Origin: Lineus longissimus
Taxonomy: Eukaryota; Nemertea; Pilidiophora; Heteronemertea; Lineidae
Assembly (NCBI RefSeq): GCF_910592395.1
Contig: NC_088316.1
Span: 5,580,001-5,644,000 of the forward strand
Direction of reading: 5' to 3'
Length of the DNA: 64,000 nt
Below the pieces are notes generated by a model that was not told the DNA's origin, did not search any database, and worked only from the letters and a program-made list of their open reading frames with translations. The position numbers and the translations under genes were made by a program. Numbering within the stretch: position 1 is the stretch's first letter; every line of letters starts with the position of its first letter. Shown here in pieces: positions 43,439-55,460 of the stretch.

Positions 43439-46400
43439 TCAGTAGCAAACCATAATATAGTCACTAAACTTGACAGGTTGTCTGCGGGTTCTGGACGATC
43501 TCCGAAGTGCTGGCATCTCATCTGGAGGTTGTGTCTCGGGGTGCGATGTCTCTGTGTGAGATGTCTCGGTCTCGGCGTGATGATGTGGAGCAAGATCGTG
43601 AGCGAGATCTGCTTCTGGAGCGGGATTCTGTCGTGCGCAATCAACGTTTTGACGTGGCAAATCGATGTTTTGATGTGCATCTTCTTCCTCCCTCTCTCGA
43701 TTGTAATGCATCGGCAGGACACGTTTGAAGAACTTGACGTTACGAGTGATCCTATGTCCCGACGGTCGTTCAGCGGTGATCATATTCCCATTTCGATTGA
43801 TGATCTGCAACGGCTCTGGGCTAAACGGTGTTGACAACTTGTTCTGGCGTTGCTGTTTGACCAGGACATGGTCTCCTACGGACAGATCAGATTCTCGAGC
43901 GTATCGTTTAGCATCGGTGTAGACTTTGGTTTTGTCTTTGCTGACGTTATCGTTGTCTCGGATCTGACGGTCAATGTTGGTGGATGAGTAGCGGGCGTTG
44001 CTATTCATCTCTGGTAGCTGTGTCTTCATTTTACGATGCTGCAGGGCTTCAAACGGTGATGTACCAGTGGTAGAGTGCGGTGTGGCTCGGTACTGTCTCA
44101 GAAACTTTTGTAGTTCTTGACGCCAGTTCTTCCCTTCAAGATGGGCGCAACGTATGGTTTTACCGACTGACTGCATGAACTTCTCCGCGTCTCCGTTGGC
44201 TTGTGGGTACAATGGCGTTATCTTTCGATGGTGGAATCCAAGATAATCTGCAAAGTTGGTAAACCCTCGTCCATTGAACGGCGGGCCATAATCGCTCTTC
44301 AAAGTGACGGGGATTCCTTGGCGGGAAAATATAGCGTCGAGCTTTGGTATTACCACTTTGGCTGCAGTTGACGTAATCGGCTCAACCTCAGGGAAGCGGC
44401 TGTACTCATCTATGACTACCATGACGTAATCAGCTGTTGGCACTGGCAAAGGTCCGAAGAAATCAATTGACAGGTCTTTCCATGGGGCATCAGGCAATGG
44501 CGTTGTCATCAGCGGCTCTGGTTTCTCTCCTTTTCGGCTTGTCGCTGCTTGACAGGGCAGGCATCTGTTGATCTCTTCCTCGACTTGTGAATCGATGCCA
44601 GGGAACCATACTTTCTCTCGGATGAGGCGTTTGGTCTTCACGATCCCTTGATGTCCAACATGGGCCAGTTTTACAGCTTGTCTCTGTAGGCGTTTGGGTA
44701 GTACCAGGCGGGTGCCTCTCAGTATCATACCATTGTGGACTGCTAGCTGGTCTCTCTGAGGGTGAAAGGGCATAAGGTCTGGATCGTGCTTCGGCCATTT
44801 GCTGGTCTCAAGTGCTGCTTTGACCTTCTGGAGAACTGGATCTTCGGCTGTGCTTGACTGGACTTCAGGTAGAGTCATAGCTTTAGGGACGGCGTTCGTG
44901 CAAACGTAGTTTACATAATCTTCGGCAATCTGGCTAGGGTCGGCAGGGCTCTCTTCACTCTGCTCAGATGGGTGTCTGCTGAGAAAATCGGCAGGATTTT
45001 TCTCATTCCTCCCAGGGCGATATTGAAGATCACAATCATATGGAGTTAGGCGAAGTCTCCATCTTTCAATACGGGCTGATGCTGGCTTCTGGCTATTGAA
45101 GATACCAAGTAACGGCTTGTGATCGGTGAAAACGACGAACTTTCTCCCATATATATATAGGTGATAGTGTTCTACGGCCCATACGACGGCTAACATCTCT
45201 CGCTCTGTTTGGGAGTATCTGCTTTCGACGTCAGATAAAATCTTGCTGCCGTAGCTGACCACTCGATCTTTCTGTGTCAAAATAGCTCCGAGGCCCTTGG
45301 GTCCTGCATCTACTGCTAGCGTTGTTGGCAACTCGGGGTTGTAGTAGGCCATGACTCTGGAACCACTACCAGTGAGGGTTTTCTTCAACTTGTTGAGTGC
45401 GTCGTCGTGTACTTTGGTCCATTTCCACTCATGCTCTTGTCTCGTCAACTCACGGAGGGGTGCTGTGATCTCGGCGTAATCTGGGATGAATCTAGCAAGA
45501 TACTGGGCCATTCCAAGCAAAGACTTCACTCCGGTGACATCTGTAGGTGCAGGGGCGTCTTGGATTGTCTTGATCTTCTCGGCATCGGCAGTAATCCCTT
45601 TGGCGCTGAAGATGTGACCATAAAACTTGACACTTGGCTGGTAGAATCGACTCTTCTCCATGTTGAGGATTATACCTTTCTCTTTCAATCTTCTCAGGAC
45701 AGCGATGAGGTTTCGATCATGCTCTTTACGGTCTTTCCCGTAGATGATGATGTCGTCAGAAATGTTTTTACATCCGGGTATGTCACTGAGGATCTCTGCC
45801 AAGGCGTTCTGGAATATCTCAGATGCAGCGTTAATTCCAAAAAATAAGCGTTTGTACCTCCTGAGTCCTAGATGAGTTGTAAAGGTTGTGATGTATCTCG
45901 ATTCTGGCGATAACTCGAGCTGGTGGTAAGCGCTGGAAAGATCTAACGTGCTGAAGACTGTAGCACCGTTCAGGTCTGTCACCAGATCATCCATCGTTGG
46001 CATTGTGTGGCGCTCTCTCTGTATAGCCTTGTTAGCTTCTCGCATATCGACGCAGATTCTAACTCCACCTGATCGCTTAGGGACAATGACGATTGGGCCA
46101 ACCCATGGTGTTGGACCATCTACCTTTTCGATGATGTCAAGTCTCTCGAGTCTTTCAAGTTCTCGTTCAACAGCTTTTCTGATGTGAAAGGGTATTCTTC
46201 TGTGACGTTGTCGCTTCGGCATCACGGACTTATCGATGTATAGCTTCACGGGTTTTCCTTTGATTTTACCAATCCCAGTGAACATGTCTTGAAACTCGCT
46301 AAGATTTTCAGGCAGGTTGGGTGACTGTGCTTCATGCATCATCTGAATAATACCTAGAGCTGTAGCTGAGGTGAGTCCCAAAAGGTTTCCTCCTGTACCA

Positions 46401-47674
46401 GTGGTGACATAAAATGAACAATATTCAGTGTTGTCGCGAAACTGAGCTGCAGTTCTAAACATTCCGGCTATTGGTAGGGACTGTTGGCTACCATACGTGA
46501 AGATCGTAGTGTCTGGCTTCATCAACTGGAGGCTTGGCTTCATCGTCTTGATGGCTTGGAATGTCTTCTGGTCGATTAAATTCACCGAGGCTCCGCTGTC
46601 GATAAGCATAGGAATGCGAACTCGTCTTGTCTTCTTACCAATGAAAATGTTGAAAATCTTCGGCTTGACTTTTGTTATTGTTGTCGCTGTGCTGGTTGTG
46701 CAGAAAACATACTCAGCATTGTCACTTTCTTCACCTGGGTTAGCAGAGTTGACGTGCGAACTTGACTTGGGTGTTGTCTGCTGTGTGTGTGATGACCGGC
46801 ATACACGGGCGAAGTGATTCATGCGATGACATTTGTTGCACTCTTTACCATTCGCTGGGCATCTGGCCTTATCACGATGAGGTTTACCACCACAGTATCC
46901 ACACTGTTGGCTGTTATGACGTGGTCTGCTTTCTTTGGCGTCGGGCTGTCTTGAGTAATCATTGATACCATCAGTAGGCTTGGATGATTTAGAGCGATAT
47001 CTGCGACGTCCTTTGTTGTTGGACCGATAACGACTGCGGGCTGTGTGATCGACTCTGTTTACAGTCTGGGGCTTGGTGCTGGAGGATCCTTCAAGTTGTG
47101 TGGCTTGAGCCTCGCTAATCTCAAAAGCACGGGCAGTTTCCAGTAGCTTCTTGAGATCCATGTCTTCTCTCAGGGCTTTACGGCGAAGTTGGTGACTTTT
47201 GGTACCAGCGATAATCTGGGCGCAGATCTCTTTCTCAACATCAGCGAAGTCACAAGTTTTCGATAGCTGTCGTAAACGGGTTTGATAAGCATCCATGGTC
47301 TCATCGGGCTGCTAGGTGGCTTTACGGAACTGGAAAACCCCAAAGGCAATGTTGCGTTTTGGCTTGAAATAGTTATTAAGAACTGTCTTGGCCGTATCGT
47401 AATCTGCATCTGCACCGGTATCTGCTAGGGTATCGAAGATCTCGTCAACATCTGGTCCGGCAAAATGTAACAGCAGGGCTCGCTTTCTGCTTGGATTGGT
47501 GATGCCTATACCGGTAACTAGTCTTTCAAAACGTTTCAGCCATTTTTCCCACCTCTGACCAGTATTATGGTCTGGTTGTAGCTCAAACTCAGGGAAGTTG
47601 GGCAGTGTCAAGACTTGCTCAACGGCTGGGGCAGCAACGGCTGGGGCAGCAGCAGCAGGGGCTGGTGAAGGCAT
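43439..47674 (-). CDS. Gag-Pol polyprotein of the LTR retrotransposon, interrupted by one in-frame TAG
   Basis: Minus-strand frame from ATG at 47674 to TAA at about 43439 with one stop at 47312-47314, in the same frame on both sides (121 codons, then 1290). In order: Gag with an Ala/Pro-rich start; zinc knuckles (CGYCGGKPHRDKARC and CNKCHRMNHFARVC); aspartic protease (LIDSGAS); reverse transcriptase with the ISDD active-site box and 'FSTLDLSSAYHQ'; RNase H (LAVDAGPKGLG, FTDHKPLLGIF); integrase with the HHCC zinc domain (HVGHQG...CLPCQ) and a DDE triad in IDFFG, KSDYGPPF and GDAEKF; then a chromodomain-less basic tail. The stop falls inside Gag at a position where Gln follows; it may be a point mutation or a suppressed stop. 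All catalytic residues seen are retained. Confidence 0.88.
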
Positions 47675-47889
47675 TCTCTTCTTCTTATTGGAAAAACATC
47701 AACGTGTGGACGGTGCTGCCGTGCGACGGTGAACGAACGAACTACGAGAAATCAGCGGGGCGTCTAGCGTGGCTTCTTTTGCAGCTAATTTCTGACGGGT
47801 TACGTGCAGTTCGTAATGTATCAGGGGCTTCTGGGGCTTCTATACATAGTTATTTGGCGTTACCATATCGTGGGCGTCCTCGTCGCCAG

Positions 47890-48061
47890 TGTTATGTTCC
47901 CATGTAGGCCTGTGAAGGCCACAGAAACAATCTACGAATCGGCTTCTTGAACAAACTATTTATTAAACAACACACAACAGAAGTACCAATCTTACACAGG
48001 CGCATGAAATACTAATGTGCGTTAGCTGGCACAGGCACATGAAGTATATCAAGACATAACA
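47890..48061 (-). repeat. 5' LTR of the Ty3/mdg4-type element
   Basis: 172 bp, same ends as the other LTR. It would carry the promoter for minus-strand transcription. Confidence 0.9.
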
Positions 48062-48066
48062 ACCCC

Positions 48067-49140
48067 TTCGAAGGGCACTGGAGAAGGCGGCAAGAGGTTT
48101 GCCTCTCCCACGACCCATTCCACCATGACTGAGTTCTCGTGACCCCCAACGAAGGACAATCCTTAAGCCAGCCCTCCTGATCCCTCCAAAGACCACTTTG
48201 TAAGGCAGCAAGTGGCTTTGCCATTGACCACTTTTAAAGCACACTCTGTGAGGCTTGTCACTTGTCCTTGACCCGCCAAAGGGTACTCTGTAACTAGGCA
48301 GCCAGTGGCTTTCTCCTGACCCCTCCAAAGAACACTCCAGAAGGCAGCCAGTACGTGGCTTGCTCCTGACCCCTCCAAAGACCACCTTGTGAGGCAGCCA
48401 GTGTCTTGCTGCAGCCCTCGGAGCGACTTGAATATTCACTTCCACCGCCCGGCCACTGCGTCGGCATCGAAGGCTCTAAAGTTATAACGTTTTAACTACA
48501 TCGGCTTTATTGATGTGTGAATACCAAACCTTGGACAACTTTTATGCAATTCGGTGGTGTTGGGAAACGTTCGGGCAATCTCCGGTTACCCTTTGGGGAT
48601 GTCGGTATCACCGGCACCGGCACCAGAATGATTTCATTCGGGAGTGATCGGAAACGTTCGGACAATCTCCGATTCCCTTTGGGGATGACGGCATGAAGCA
48701 ACGTCAGCATCACCGGCACCGACACCAGAATGATTTCATTCGGTAGTTATCGGAAACGTTCAGGCAATGTCCGATTCTTCATTTATGATGGATGACAGCA
48801 TATTGAAATAATTCCAAACTTTCCAAACGTTCGGGCGATCTCCGATTTCTCGTTTTGGTTGAAAACAATTATATTGTAAGATAAAATTCGGAACATTCAT
48901 CACTTGAAATTCCTTCATAGCTGGATTGTTTAATAGTTTAAATTTCCCGCGTCCCAAGATGACGTGGCGGTGTCGCGCTGTGAGATGTGTAACTTGCGCT
49001 TTTCCGATTTGCTAAGGAAACGCCCATTGGACGACGGGTGTGTTTGGAAAGAAATCAATGATAAAACAATGTTAAACATATAATATGGGCAGACTGGTAA
49101 GTTAAGGAATATAGAAGAATGTATAGAAACTGGTAATAGT
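48067..49140. other. Continuation of unit A 3' flank after the retrotransposon
   Basis: Minisatellite to about 48420. Then repeated blocks of CGGAAACGTTCGGACAATCTCCGATTCCCTTTGGGGATG and CACCGGCACCGGCACCAGAATGATTTCATTCGG (48560-48850), matched in B at 61550-61870. No gene. Confidence 0.55.
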
Positions 49141-49517
49141 TGTTAAATGAGTAGGCATTGTGTTATGGCAGAAATATTTGTCTTCAATGTGGGCTGTTTC
49201 TCCGGCACGTGGGTTTTGCTGTGAAACATAGGCAATGCACTGCTGTCGTCTATTGTCCGGAAGCTGAACTACAACACAGTTTCATTCATGGAGATGATAA
49301 TTCATATACCAGTAAGCCTCATAATTTGGTTCTAGTTTATTGCATAAGATGTACATTCGAAATTGTAAACAACTGTTTGTAATTGTGTCTTTTCAGAATT
49401 CAAATAACAAAACCAAACTACGTTGTGGAATTACGAATAAACGTTTGAGTTATAGAAAAAGTCAAATCCTGAGTCCATGTGATTTCGTCTATGCTATAAG
49501 CACACCTGGTCGCTCCA
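49141..49517 (+). repeat. Putative solo LTR of a BEL/Pao element (unit A)
   Basis: 377 bp from TGTTAAATG to CGCTCCA, starting TG and ending CA. AATAAA at 49436-49441 is about 80 nt before the end, as in an LTR. Flanks ATAGT (49136-49140) and ATAGC (49518-49522) are near-duplicate. The same sequence in unit B (62167-62544) is directly followed by a BEL/Pao gag gene, whereas here it runs into unrelated DNA. The left border is inferred. Confidence 0.5.
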
Positions 49518-49521
49518 ATAG

Positions 49522-49777
49522 CATCGTCTTTATTGAACTGGCATTGCCAGTATTCGATTATTAAAGGGAGATAAAGATCCCACTTGAGGCGTTTGAAGTA
49601 GGTCGCTACGCCTGCGGCGCTTCACGCTTTAGCGCATGTGGAATTTGGGACAACGTATCCGAGCGTGAAGCGCCGCAGGCGTAGCGAGCTAGTTCAAACG
49701 CCTCGAGTGGGATCCTTATCTCCCTTTAATAATGGAATATACTGACAATGCCAGTTCACGAATAAAAAAAGACGATG
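49522..49777. mobile_element. 256-bp foldback element
   Basis: CATCGTCTTTATTGAACTGGCATTGCCAG at the left is mirrored at the right, ending AAAGACGATG. Arms of about 110 nt include GGAGATAA.GATCCCAC and CTACGCCTGCGGCGCTTCACGCT, around a ~30-nt loop. No coding frame. Confidence 0.75.
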
Positions 49778-49890
49778 ATATGAAGGAATTGATAGCCAAT
49801 GGCTTCACTTGTAATTCCATCATCTCAGCATAACGATTCATGCAGTATGAACATAACGAACTTATGTCACGTTCGCACGACATTATGGCG

Positions 49891-49971
49891 TAAACATCCG
49901 GTTGGCCGAAGGCGACCCAAGGTGCTTTAGCGCATGTATCCGAGCGCCTTGGGTGGCCTCGGCCACCCGGA
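49891..49971. repeat. Imperfect 30-bp inverted repeat
   Basis: ATCCGGTTGGCCGAAGGCGACCCAAGGTGCT and AGCGCCTTGGGTGGCCTCGGCCACCCGGAT pair with a few mismatches around GCGCATGTATCCG. The loop word GCGCATGT is shared with the preceding foldback element, hinting at a related family. Confidence 0.55.
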
Positions 49972-51404
49972 TTCGTTGATCACAAAATAGATCAGTCGGC
50001 CTACTGGGGACGAAGGCGTAGCCTATGGGGCCTGATCGTATAGAAATTGACGAAATTAATTATTATCTACATTGTATTAGCTAATTGTCCAGGTTTCACG
50101 GTTAAGGCCAATATTTTCATCTATTTTCTTCCACTAAACAATATTATCATTGATCATAAGATTGGATATAATATAATTTAATAAGTTGTCGATATATAGG
50201 TCCAAAAAAAATCCATTCAAATCCATTCGAATTTATTTTCAAACACATACCCTGTGCACAGTGTAGCCTATGGCATGGTTCTAAGTTCCGCTGCCGCTAC
50301 CGATGCCGACGGTCAGCGTCTGCGTTTGGTTTCAAATCGGAAAACTTCCGATTATTCCCGAGTGATTCCGATGGCTGCTGCCGGTGCCGATGCCTTTGCA
50401 CCAATTATGGTGATGCCCTATTGACCGAATTACTCCTGTATTGGTTTGCGGAAGGAACTATTTTGTTGTGGCAGTGGTCCTTGGACCTCCCGAAGACGCA
50501 CTCTGTTGACGTTACCAGGCAGCCAGTGGCGAGCTGCTAACCCCTCAAAAGGTTTACTCCGGGTAGGTTTATCCAACTTCTCGACTTTGTGAGACTTAAT
50601 ATCACTTGCGACTGATGCGCGATTGTTGCTTGAAATGTCTCTGTGTGGTCCAAAGAAAATACATATGTGCAACAACTCAGACCGGTTCTTCACTTCCCAA
50701 AACCCTTACCGTAGTCCTAAAGCGCCATCTGTGAACCACTTAGTCAACTACGTCATGGTCAATTCTGGTTTGTTTCCGATTTTGGTAAAATGTGTCAATT
50801 TCGTAGCAATAAAACAGAAAGACCAGCTGACATGGCTGAGTGATAGGAAAGGTAAAGACGCTACTCCGTATATCAACAATCTTATTGGTAACTTTATACT
50901 TGGAACTTGGCTAACGAATGGCCAACGGATGTCGCAGAAAAATTGCAACACACTTTGGTTTGTTTACCCCGGTTAGCCTGCATGTTAGGGCAGGGCTTAG
51001 TGCCAGTAGCGGTACACGAGTAGGAGGTTAGAGGTGGGCTTCACGACTTCTTTTGCACACATGTGCATGGCATGTTTACCTGATGCACTATTACTATGAA
51101 GGCTTGACCACGTGGAAATAAGTCATAAGAGCTCAAGATAGCTTCCCATCCCCACGCCCCACCCTGGCACCCCCACCCCCACCCCATCGATCGACTGACA
51201 AACACACACCCACTGACTGAGAAAACATGTAAAAGAATAGATTAGAAGGCTTTCCAGTGTAGGTCCCCATTGTCAGATTGTGCAATCTCGGTTGCTACGT
51301 TGCAACAACGATTAGGCCAAGGTCATCTTGAAAGATTTCTCAAAACATGACTTGGGTATCACCATTGACTTTTTCAGGATTCACAAGGATTAAATTCAGC
51401 GTTT
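49972..51404. other. Unit A tail, no gene
   Basis: 49972-50430 is unique here. 50440-51400 matches the end of unit C (36060-37140), including TTTACTCCGGGTAGGTTTAT, AAAGCGCCATCTG and the C-rich run near 51150-51185. No coding exon recognised. Confidence 0.5.
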
Positions 51405-53920
51405 AATCATCATCATCATCATCAGGTTAATATCGTAGGACCTAGGGTCCTGTTGATATCTGTAAGTTTTACTCGCTGGTTTATGGTTCTCGCGCTCAGC
51501 ACAGGTGTGGTTTGTGGTGTAAAAAGTTACAATAAAAGTTCTGCTTCCTCGATTCACTGGTACTTAAGCCCTAAGCTTTCATCACGGTTTCCTTAAAAAC
51601 ACAAGCATGTCTATGTCCGAGATATTTGCCTATAATTACAACTAAACTAGTCTCTAATTATCTCCGATCCGATCCACAGTCGATAGAATATGTACAGTCA
51701 AAGTAAACTAATAAGTCACATACTTCCTGTCCACCCAGGCCTTATCCAGCCTTGATTCAAAAGTATCCACAGTTTTCGCCTCCAAGACTGCCCCTGACAG
51801 TGCGTTCCACGGGGAAACAACCCTCTGACAGAAGCTGTACCTGCGTAAATCTGTATGGGCTTTCTTGCCCGCCAGCTTGAGTGTATGACCCCTTGTTTCC
51901 TGGATTCTACCCTTTGCTAGGGGGAGTAATTCATCGGCTGCCTCATGATCTGCGCTCTTCAGGTACTTAAAGGCCTGAATCATGTCCCCCCTTTCCCTTC
52001 TATACTTCACTGATTGTAGATCAAGCTGCTTCAGCCTTTCCTCGTATGGCCTCTTCCGTAGGACTGTGATCATCTTCGTTGCTCTCCTCTGTACCTTCTC
52101 CAGAGCTGTAGTGTCCTTCTTATTGCGTATGATAATTGCACCATTACAATACTCAAGGTGAGGCCTTACTAATGCTGTATATAATTTCCTTATGGGTCCT
52201 GGTTTTCTGGTTGCTATGTTCCTACGGATTGTCCATAGTATCTTCTGGCATTTTCTAGTTACTTCAGTTATATGTCTATATTGAATGAAAGCTGGTTGTC
52301 AACATGTACTCCAAGGTCTTTTTCACAATCTGTGTTCATAAGGTTGGTCTCTTTACCTCTATAAGTTATTTTGTAGCTATGTCCATGGTTTTTATTTCCC
52401 ATGTGCATGCACACACATTTCGTCGGGTTAGGTGCGAGCAGCCAGGTGTCACACCACGCACATATCTTATCGATGTCATGTTGCAATAGGGTCACATCCT
52501 CATCAGTGCTCACACCACGATAGATCTTGAGGTCATCGGCTTCAAGTTTTGATGCAGAAGTCAATGTGGGAGGAATATCATTCACATACAGAACGAACAA
52601 GCTCGGGCCAAGAACACTCCCTTGTGGGATTCCACTTTTTACCGGTACTGTGCCCGAGTGACTGCCATTCACTGTGACATACATGGTCCGCTGGGCCAGG
52701 AAATCATTAATCCAGGAAACGCACTGTTCCGCAATTCCAAATCCCTTTAGCTTGGTTATTAGCCTCATGTGCGGCACGGTGTCAAATGCTTTTAGGAAGT
52801 CAATATAAATTACATCTACCGGCTCCTTCTTATCCAGACTCAGGGTTATGTCATCGAAAGTTTCTATCAGGTTAGTCTGACATCCCTTACCAGGGATGAA
52901 TCCATGTTGATTCTTACAAAGCTGTCCCGTTCTCTTCACATATGACATAACTGCCTCCCTTACTACTCCTTCCAATACCTTACAGACAATTGATGTAAGA
53001 CTGATTGGTCTGTAGTTCGCCAGATCAACAGGTTCACCTTTACGTTTAAAAATCGGTGTCACTTGGGCCATTTTCCAGTCGCTCGGGAGTTTACCTTCCT
53101 CCAGCGATTTGTTAAATATGATGATGAGGGGCTCTGCTATCACACTGGAGGACTCCTTCAAGATCCTTGGGTGAATCCCATCAGGGCCTGCTGACTTATT
53201 GGGGTTTAGGTTTTTCAGTCTTTTTTCAATGTCCGCCTTATCTACCACAATGGGGTCCATTACTGCCTTTGACTCACGGTGCTCCGGCACATTGTCTTTT
53301 GGTTCATCAATAAACACTGAACAGAACTGCTTATTTAACATTACTGCTTTCTCGACATCAGTGACCCCCAGCTTCCCATAATGGTCACTGAGTTCCGGTA
53401 TGTCCTCCTTCTGCCTAGATTGACTCCTTGAGTAACACCAGAACGCCTTAGGTTTTTTCTTCACCTCTTCGGCTAGTCGGTCCTCAAAGGATGCCTTCTT
53501 GGACCTCGTGAGTGTTCGCAGTTCATTACTCTCTTTTTTGTACAACTCAAACTTTTCAGGTGCTTTATCTTTGATGTAGTTACACCATGCTCTATTTTTG
53601 GCCCTCCTTTTGTCGGCTGTTTCTCGGTCTGCATATGGTGCCTTCTTTCGTTTACGCAACTGCGGTTTACTCTTTGGGATGGCCGCCTCTGCCTCTCTAG
53701 TAAAAAATACCTTTGAAAACGTCCCAGGCCTCGACTAAATTCATCGGTGAAAGTCTATCCTGCCATTCAGTTAAAGACAACCTACTTCTCAGCTGATCAT
53801 AGTTTCCTCTGTTGTACATGTACCTCACAGTATGTCTCCTATCAACTACCTCTGGTGTGCTTACAAGCCGAATATTCAGGCAAATATGATCACTTTTGCC
53901 TAGACGAGGCAAGATCATAA
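51405..53920 (-). mobile_element. 5'-truncated CR1-like LINE at the A/B unit junction
   Basis: Minus-strand non-LTR element starting inside the endonuclease domain and ending in a (GAT)n tail (51406-51424), as CR1/Rex-type LINEs do. It splits a stretch that is continuous in unit A (37125-37160: ..TTCAGCG / ATAACTTGAAGG..), so its borders can be set to within a few bases. Confidence 0.85.
51708..53918 (-). pseudogene. Endonuclease/reverse transcriptase ORF of the CR1-like LINE, frameshifted
   Basis: Three consecutive frames. 53918-53697 holds the endonuclease end (GKSDHICLNIRL). 53659-52268 is the reverse transcriptase: NKSAGPDGIHPRILK, FKRKGEPVDLANYRPISLTS, HGFIPGKGCQTNL, YIDFLKAFDTVPH, GIPQGSVLGP, then LEADDLKIY, LGVHVDNQL. 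52073-51708 is the C-terminal region (RLKQLDLQSVKYRRERGDMI, RRYSFCQRVVSPWN). A slip in a T-run near 53700 and another break between 52268 and 52073 shift the frame. The active-site box reads EADD where F/Y/L-ADD is usual. Dead copy, but only lightly decayed. Confidence 0.88.
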
Positions 53921-54347
53921 GATCATAACTTGAAGGTTAATGCATTAGAGAGGAAATTTACACGAGATTAAATTTGGTGTTTGACCCTCTATTAGTATTA
54001 CTGTTAGCAAAAACAGCGAAAAATAAAACTAGTAAAAAATTTCTAGGTTTACGGTATCTACCGGTACCTGTTTGCAGAAAATTGGAAACGTTTGTGAAAT
54101 TTCAAACAATGTCAGACATCTGACCATTCGCCAGTTCATAGCCTGGATTTCAATGACCGCCAGCATAGGATATAAATTGCCATTTCCACAAATTGGCCTG
54201 CATTCTAACTGCATCACTTCATCGATTGTGTATTCTTTTTTCCTGAACCACCAGTAAATACATTGAACACGAATGGTGTATCCCTTTAAAAGTTTAATTT
54301 CATGGAATGAGGCAAAGGATAATCTCAACCAGCTGAGACTGGTTTTT
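53921..54347 (+). repeat. Head of unit B
   Basis: Matches unit A 37152-37572, including TTTGGTGTTTGACCCTCTATTAG and CACCAGTAAATACATTGAACACG. No gene. Confidence 0.7.
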
Positions 54348-55460
54348 AGCTCACCTCTTAGCAGAGGTGAGCTTATCCCATACCGTGGCGTCCGTCGTCG
54401 TCGTCGTCCGTCGTCCGTCGTCCGTCATCCGTTAGCAGGGCACGTTTCGTAACTGTTGGAGCTATTGAGTTGAAACTTGGTACACATGTACCCTTATGTA
54501 ATGACACCTTGGAGACCAAGTTTCGGTCCGATTCGTTTCATGGTTTGGCCACCAGGGGGCCAAACGTTAAAAGTGAAAATATGCAATATCTCCCTTAATA
54601 GTAGTCGGGAAATTTTGAAAAAAATATGGTAGGTACTTCTAGCAAAGGTGCATCATATTTCCTCCGGGTTTTTGATTTGACCTCCTTTTCAAGGTCACAG
54701 AGGTCAAATGGTGTAAATTGGCCGTTAGGATGTAACGATGGCACGTTTCTAAACTGCAATGACTATTGATACCAAATTTGGTACACATTTACCCCTTAGT
54801 CAGGTGATCTCAGGGACTGAAGTTTGGTCCAATATGATTCACCACTTGACCACCAGGGGGCAAAATCCAAAAACCTTAAAAATGTGATTATTCCTTAACT
54901 TCTTGCCCGATTGCCACCAATTTGATATCATGGGTACATCTAACCACCATACAGTATATGTCACACAGGTTTTTAATTTGACCTTCTTGTCAAGGTCACA
55001 GAGGTCAAATGGCGTAAATTCGCCGTCAGGCCGTAACTATGGCACGTTTCTTAACTGCAATGACTATTGATCACAAATTAAGTACACAAGTACCCCTTGG
55101 TCAGGTGATCTCAGGTACCGAAGTTTGGTGCGATCTGATTTGCCGTTTGGCCTCCAGGGAGGGGGCCAAATCCTAAATTCTTCAAAATGCCATTATTCCT
55201 AGTAATGACTTGCCCGATTGGCACCAATTTTATATCATAGGTACATCTAATTCTAACAACCATTTAATGTGTCACCCGCGTCTTCTTTGATTTGACCTAC
55301 TTTTCAAGGTCACAGAGGTCGAATGTACTGTAAATTGGCCATTTTGGGGAAATTGTAATTGCTTGGACCTACATCAAACCTAACACTACATGACACAATA
55401 CAATGCTCTTTATCCATCTTTCCTCCACATGAGGTGAGCACAATGGCCCTGGTCATTTCA
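54348..55460 (+). repeat. 1.1-kb interspersed repeat inserted in unit B, with CTCF-core-like words
   Basis: Absent from unit A, where GACTGGTTTTTT runs straight into AAAGGTCTAATGCG (37564). Starts AGCTCACCTCTTAGCAGAGGTGAGCT (a palindrome), then a (GTC)n-rich run. Then follow three tandem ~290-nt sub-units, each with a CAAGGTCACAGAGGTCAAATGG word, GTACACA..TACCCCTT and a GGCCACCAGGGGGC-type word. It ends GAGGTGAGCACAATGGCCCTGGTCATTTCA. CCACCAGGGGGC occurs at 54549-54560 and 54850-54861. Other copies: 4850-5335 and 24466-25620. No protein frame; probably a nonautonomous element. Confidence 0.75.

Larger units (their letters stand above)
42936..48061 (-). mobile_element. Nearly intact Ty3/mdg4-type LTR retrotransposon (Mag/SURL-like), minus orientation
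   Basis: Two LTRs (42936-43113 and 47890-48061) flank a gag-pol region. Both start TGTTATG and end CATAACA. The 5-bp ACCCC is duplicated outside (42931-42935 and 48062-48066). Unit B has the uninterrupted target at 61047-61060, confirming the boundaries. A purine tract (AAGGAGGAGAGGGA, minus strand) abuts the 3' LTR, and TGGCGACGAGGACGCC follows the 5' LTR as a primer-binding-site candidate. By eye the LTRs differ by three substitutions and one 6-nt indel, so insertion is recent. Confidence 0.92.

Noticed and set aside
44490-45847. Plus- and minus-strand frames overlapping pol of the LTR retrotransposon
   Set aside because: Shadows of the gag-pol coding strand; no retroviral accessory or envelope motif seen.
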